Both the position numbers and the translations under genes were made by a program. From Demequina subtropica (GTDB taxonomy: Bacteria > Actinomycetota > Actinomycetes > Actinomycetales > Demequinaceae): 42,383 nt of DNA. The notes beneath the pieces were generated by a model, which was not told where the DNA came from, did not search any database, and worked only from the letters and a program-made list of their open reading frames with translations. Below are positions 39,678 through 42,383 of the stretch, in pieces. The DNA lies in NCBI RefSeq assembly GCF_000971235.1, contig NZ_BBMB01000016.1:1-42383 (forward strand), in the 5' to 3' direction. Positions within the stretch are counted from its first letter, which is position 1. Each line of letters opens with the position of its first letter.

Positions 39678-40946
39678 ATGTCCGTCACGCCCGGGTACAG
39701 GCTGGTCTCGCTCACACCGGACCGCGCGAGCGAGATGCTCGCCGTCAACACGTGGGCCTTCACGGGCGACATGCGGCCCGAGGACCTCGAGGCGTACGCG
39801 TCCGAGATCCCCTTCTCGCGGACACGGGCGTTCGAGATCGAGGATCCGTCGCACGGCGACGTGGGCACGCTCGCGGGCGTGGCCGCGTCCTACACGTACC
39901 GGATGCGTGTGCCGGGCGCGTCGCTCGTGCCCGTCGCGGGGCTCACCTGGGTGGGCGTGCATCCCGGCCATCGGCGACGCGGCCTGCTGCGCGCGATGAT
40001 GGGCGATCACCTCGCGGATGCTCGCGCGCGCGGTGAGGTCGCGTCCGCGCTGTACGCGGCGGAGACCGGGATCTATCAGCGTTTCGGCTACGGCCTCGCG
40101 GCGCGCCAGGTCGACGTGCGGGCGCCGCGCGGCGCATCGCTCCGCCCGGTGGCGGGATCGGACGCGCTCCGCGTGCGCATCGAGGACGCGAGCCTCGAGC
40201 GGCATGGCGGCGCGATCGCCACGATCCAGCGCCGCCTTGACCGGCCGGGCACGCCGACCCTCGACCACGAGGAGGCGCTGCGTGCGCGTTTCGCCGACCC
40301 CCTCGCGCACCGACGCGGCAGCGAGCGCATGCGCGTGGCCCTGGTCGAGGAGGCCGGCGGCGAGCCGGTCGCGTACGCGTTCTTCCGCCGCGAGGGCAGG
40401 TGGGACGACGACGGCAACCCCGGCGGCACCGTGCACACCTGGTCCTTCGGCGCCGCCGGGCCCGCGGCCGCGCATCGCCTGTGGTCCGTGCTGCTCGACC
40501 TCGACCTCATGGGCACCGTGAAGGCCGGTCCGCTCGCGCTCGACGACCCCCTGCTGTGGCTGCTCGAGGACCCGCGCTCGGCCCGCGCGCGGGTGCGGGA
40601 CAACATCTGGCTGCGGATCGTGGACGTGCCCGCGGCCCTCACGGCGCGCGAGTACCTGTGCCCCGTCGACGCCGTGATCCAGGTGACCGATCCGCTGTTC
40701 CACGACAACGCGGGCCCGTGGCGCATCACGTCCCGCGACGGCGAGGGCCACGTCGAGGCCGCCCCGGGCGAGGAGCCCGACCTGGTGATCGGCGTGCAGG
40801 AGCTCTCGGCCGCGTACCTGGGAGGCGTGAGCCTCGCGGCGCTCGCGGGCGCCGGGCTGATCGAGGAGCGCACGCCGGGCGCGGTGCACGCGCTCGCGGC
40901 GGCCTTCGAGTCGACGTCCGCGCCGGTGTGCAACCTGTTCTTCTGA
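39678..40946 (+). CDS. Eis-like GNAT acetyltransferase, copy 1
   Basis: 422 residues with the three-part build of Eis: an N-terminal GNAT with the acetyl-CoA loop VGVHPGHRRRGLLRAMM (about 92-108), a second GNAT-like domain, and a C-terminal SCP2-like domain (about 310-422). Tyr133 lies in IYQRFGYG, which holds the general-acid tyrosine in Eis, and the protein ends in Phe, whose carboxylate is part of the Eis active site. Mycobacterial Eis acetylates several amines of aminoglycosides and other targets; the target here is unknown. A GCATCGTCC motif lies 20 bases before the ATG. Confidence 0.86.
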   Translation: MSVTPGYRLVSLTPDRASEMLAVNTWAFTGDMRPEDLEAYASEIPFSRTRAFEIEDPSHGDVGTLAGVAASYTYRMRVPGASLVPVAGLTWVGVHPGHRRRGLLRAMMGDHLADARARGEVASALYAAETGIYQRFGYGLAARQVDVRAPRGASLRPVAGSDALRVRIEDASLERHGGAIATIQRRLDRPGTPTLDHEEALRARFADPLAHRRGSERMRVALVEEAGGEPVAYAFFRREGRWDDDGNPGGTVHTWSFGAAGPAAAHRLWSVLLDLDLMGTVKAGPLALDDPLLWLLEDPRSARARVRDNIWLRIVDVPAALTAREYLCPVDAVIQVTDPLFHDNAGPWRITSRDGEGHVEAAPGEEPDLVIGVQELSAAYLGGVSLAALAGAGLIEERTPGAVHALAAAFESTSAPVCNLFF

Positions 40947-41049
40947 TACTCGCGCCTGCGCGTCCCCACCCGTCTGCCAGGTCGTATTCCGTCGGGTGAG
41001 CAAGCCCACAGGATTTGGGCCAGCGCAGGGGCCATGTCACGGTGGACGG

Positions 41050-42309
41050 ATGAAGAAGGCAGAGGGATACCGACCGATCTCGATCTCCGACGAGCGTCTC
41101 GACGAGTTCTTCGACGTGGTCCAGTGGGCCTTCGTCGGCGAGTGGCTGCGCGAGGACCGGCAGGACTACGTGGACGCCCTCCCGGTCGAGCGCGCCCGCG
41201 CGCTCGAGGTGACCGATGCGCGGCGCGGCCGGGTGAGCGAGATCGCCGCCGTGCACGCGAGCTTCGGCACCGAGATGGTCGTGCCTGGTGGGCGCACGGT
41301 GCCCACGGCGGGCCTGTCGTGGCTAGGTGTCCACCCCGCGCATCGTCGCCGAGGGCTCATGACCCGCATGATCCACGACCACTTCGAGCGCTCGCTCGCG
41401 CGCGGTGAGGCGGTCTCCGTGCTGTACGCGATGGAGGCGCCCATCTATGCGCGGTTCGGCTACGGCATGGGCTCGCAGACCGTGAAGGCCGAGATCCCGC
41501 GCGGCGCGAGGATGTGGCCCGTCGATGGCGCCGACGAGCTCACAGTGCGGCTCGAACGCGCGTCCTTCGACGCGCACGACGAGCTGGTCGCCGACCTGCA
41601 GGCGCGCCTCGACCGCCCCGGCACCGTCATCAACGCGGTCGGGTCGGGGCGCAACGCGCGGTTCACCGACCCCGTGGGCAACCGCCGTGGCATGGAGAAG
41701 TGGCGCCTCGCGATCGTCGAGGACGCGGGCGATCCCGTGGCGTACGCGTTCTTCCGCCGCCACGCACGCTCGTCGGTGGGGATCCACGACGGCGTGTGCC
41801 AGGTCCGCGAGCACGGCTCGCTGACCCCCGCGGCGTCCCAGCGACTGTGGCAGACCCTCACGGACTTCGACCTGGTCGAGACGACCATGACGGAGAACCT
41901 CGCGACGGACGATCCTCTGCTGCACCAGCTCAAGGACCCTCGCGGCGTGCGCTCCAAGGTCATCGACAACCTGTGGGTGCGCCTGCTCGACGTCCCCACC
42001 GCGCTCGAGGCGCGCGACTACCTCCACGACTGCGACGTGGTGGTCGAGCTCGCCGACAAGCATGTGCCCGCGAACTCCGGCGCGTGGCGGATCCGCATCG
42101 CCCGCGGCGAGGCGAGCGTCACGCGCACGGACGATGCGCCGGACCTCACGATGGACATCCGCCACCTGTCGCAGTGCTACCTGGGCGGCACGTCGCTCGA
42201 GGCGCTCGTGCGTGCGGGTTTGGTTCGCGAGCACACGCCCGGTCAGGCACGCGACCTCGCGACCGCGATGCTCTCCCCCGTCGCGCCGCTGGCGAACTGG
42301 GACTTCTAG
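41050..42309 (+). CDS. Eis-like GNAT acetyltransferase, copy 2
   Basis: 419 residues, same direction and same domain order as the preceding gene: acetyl-CoA loop LGVHPAHRRRGLMTRM at about 92-107, Tyr133 in IYARFGYG, and a terminal Phe (ANWDF). The middle domain is more diverged. The two genes are a tandem duplication with 103 bp between them. CACGGT ends six bases before the ATG, which could be a leaderless -10; a frame opening at 40996 is less likely. Bases 42310-42383 hold only an imperfect GC-rich stem. Confidence 0.86.
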   Translation: MKKAEGYRPISISDERLDEFFDVVQWAFVGEWLREDRQDYVDALPVERARALEVTDARRGRVSEIAAVHASFGTEMVVPGGRTVPTAGLSWLGVHPAHRRRGLMTRMIHDHFERSLARGEAVSVLYAMEAPIYARFGYGMGSQTVKAEIPRGARMWPVDGADELTVRLERASFDAHDELVADLQARLDRPGTVINAVGSGRNARFTDPVGNRRGMEKWRLAIVEDAGDPVAYAFFRRHARSSVGIHDGVCQVREHGSLTPAASQRLWQTLTDFDLVETTMTENLATDDPLLHQLKDPRGVRSKVIDNLWVRLLDVPTALEARDYLHDCDVVVELADKHVPANSGAWRIRIARGEASVTRTDDAPDLTMDIRHLSQCYLGGTSLEALVRAGLVREHTPGQARDLATAMLSPVAPLANWDF

Positions 42310-42383
42310 GGTCCCGGCCTCGCGCGCGGCGCCTCGTGCACCGCGCCTCGCGCGCTAAGAGGTGCTGAGCGCCCGAATCACGC

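Noticed and set aside
42316..42353. A terminator after the last Eis-like gene
   Set aside because: The GC-rich stem is imperfect with several mismatches, and the window ends soon after, so I could not support it.

Overview
The window is GC-rich (roughly 70-73 % by eye), gene-dense DNA from an actinobacterium. The evidence is a tig/clpP1/clpP2/clpX cluster with two ClpP paralogues, HtaA-type haem proteins, DUF4190, Eis-like acetyltransferases, a poly-cysteine leader before cysK, many GTG starts and several apparently leaderless genes. A Micrococcales member (Cellulomonas/Demequina-like) fits, but genus is only an inference.

Layout. 1-5.9 kb is a haem-iron locus: a cell-surface protein with three HtaA domains (5' end outside the window) converges on a tightly overlapping operon hmuO-hmuT-hmuU-hmuV (haem oxygenase, haem-binding lipoprotein, permease, ATPase). 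6.1-10.6 kb carries a membrane alpha/beta-hydrolase, a sulfide:quinone-reductase-like flavoprotein behind a CsoR/CstR-like operator with an unlisted 47-codon gene downstream, and two tandem holin-IV-like membrane proteins. 10.9-15.2 kb holds a YbaL-type K+/H+ antiporter, a small winged-helix regulator, a DHA2 drug exporter and an AhpD-like protein. 15.3-24.2 kb is the housekeeping core valS / clpX-clpP2-clpP1 / DUF4190 / tig. Between valS and clpX sits a single AbiEi-DUF559-like endonuclease gene enclosed by 58-bp inverted repeats (50 of 58 positions match). 24.3-30.5 kb has a secreted GH74 xyloglucanase with two chitin/cellulose-binding modules, a MarR regulator, a NYN ribonuclease-like protein, a GNAT enzyme coupled to DUF1304, a CDF cation exporter and a DUF4386 protein. 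Two divergent tRNA genes (Pro-TGG, Gly-TCC) follow. 30.9-35.4 kb contains a three-domain kinase/M23-like/aminotransferase fusion, DUF1761 and two SRPBCC proteins. 35.4-38.4 kb is the cysteine operon (Cys-rich leader peptide, cysK, cysE) and an aldo/keto reductase. 38.4-42.3 kb has Dps, a CoA-binding protein and two tandem Eis-like acetyltransferases.

How genes work together: HtaA captures haem at the surface, HmuT receives it, HmuUV imports it and HmuO releases the iron; Dps, far to the right, stores iron. CysE and CysK make cysteine under a leader peptide rich in cysteine codons. Tig, ClpX and ClpP1P2 form the protein folding and turnover module.

Strongest unexplained signals: (1) a 9-mer GGACGATGC / GCATCGTCC, counted by hand 26 times in 42 kb against an expectation below one, in both orientations and over-represented between genes; (2) the inverted-repeat-bounded endonuclease cassette at the valS-clpX junction, where valS is also turned round relative to the usual actinobacterial order; (3) a set of -10 hexamers (TAGNNT) placed exactly 6-7 nt before start codons, implying widespread leaderless transcription; (4) a palindrome lying inside the -35/-10 spacer of the xyloglucanase promoter.
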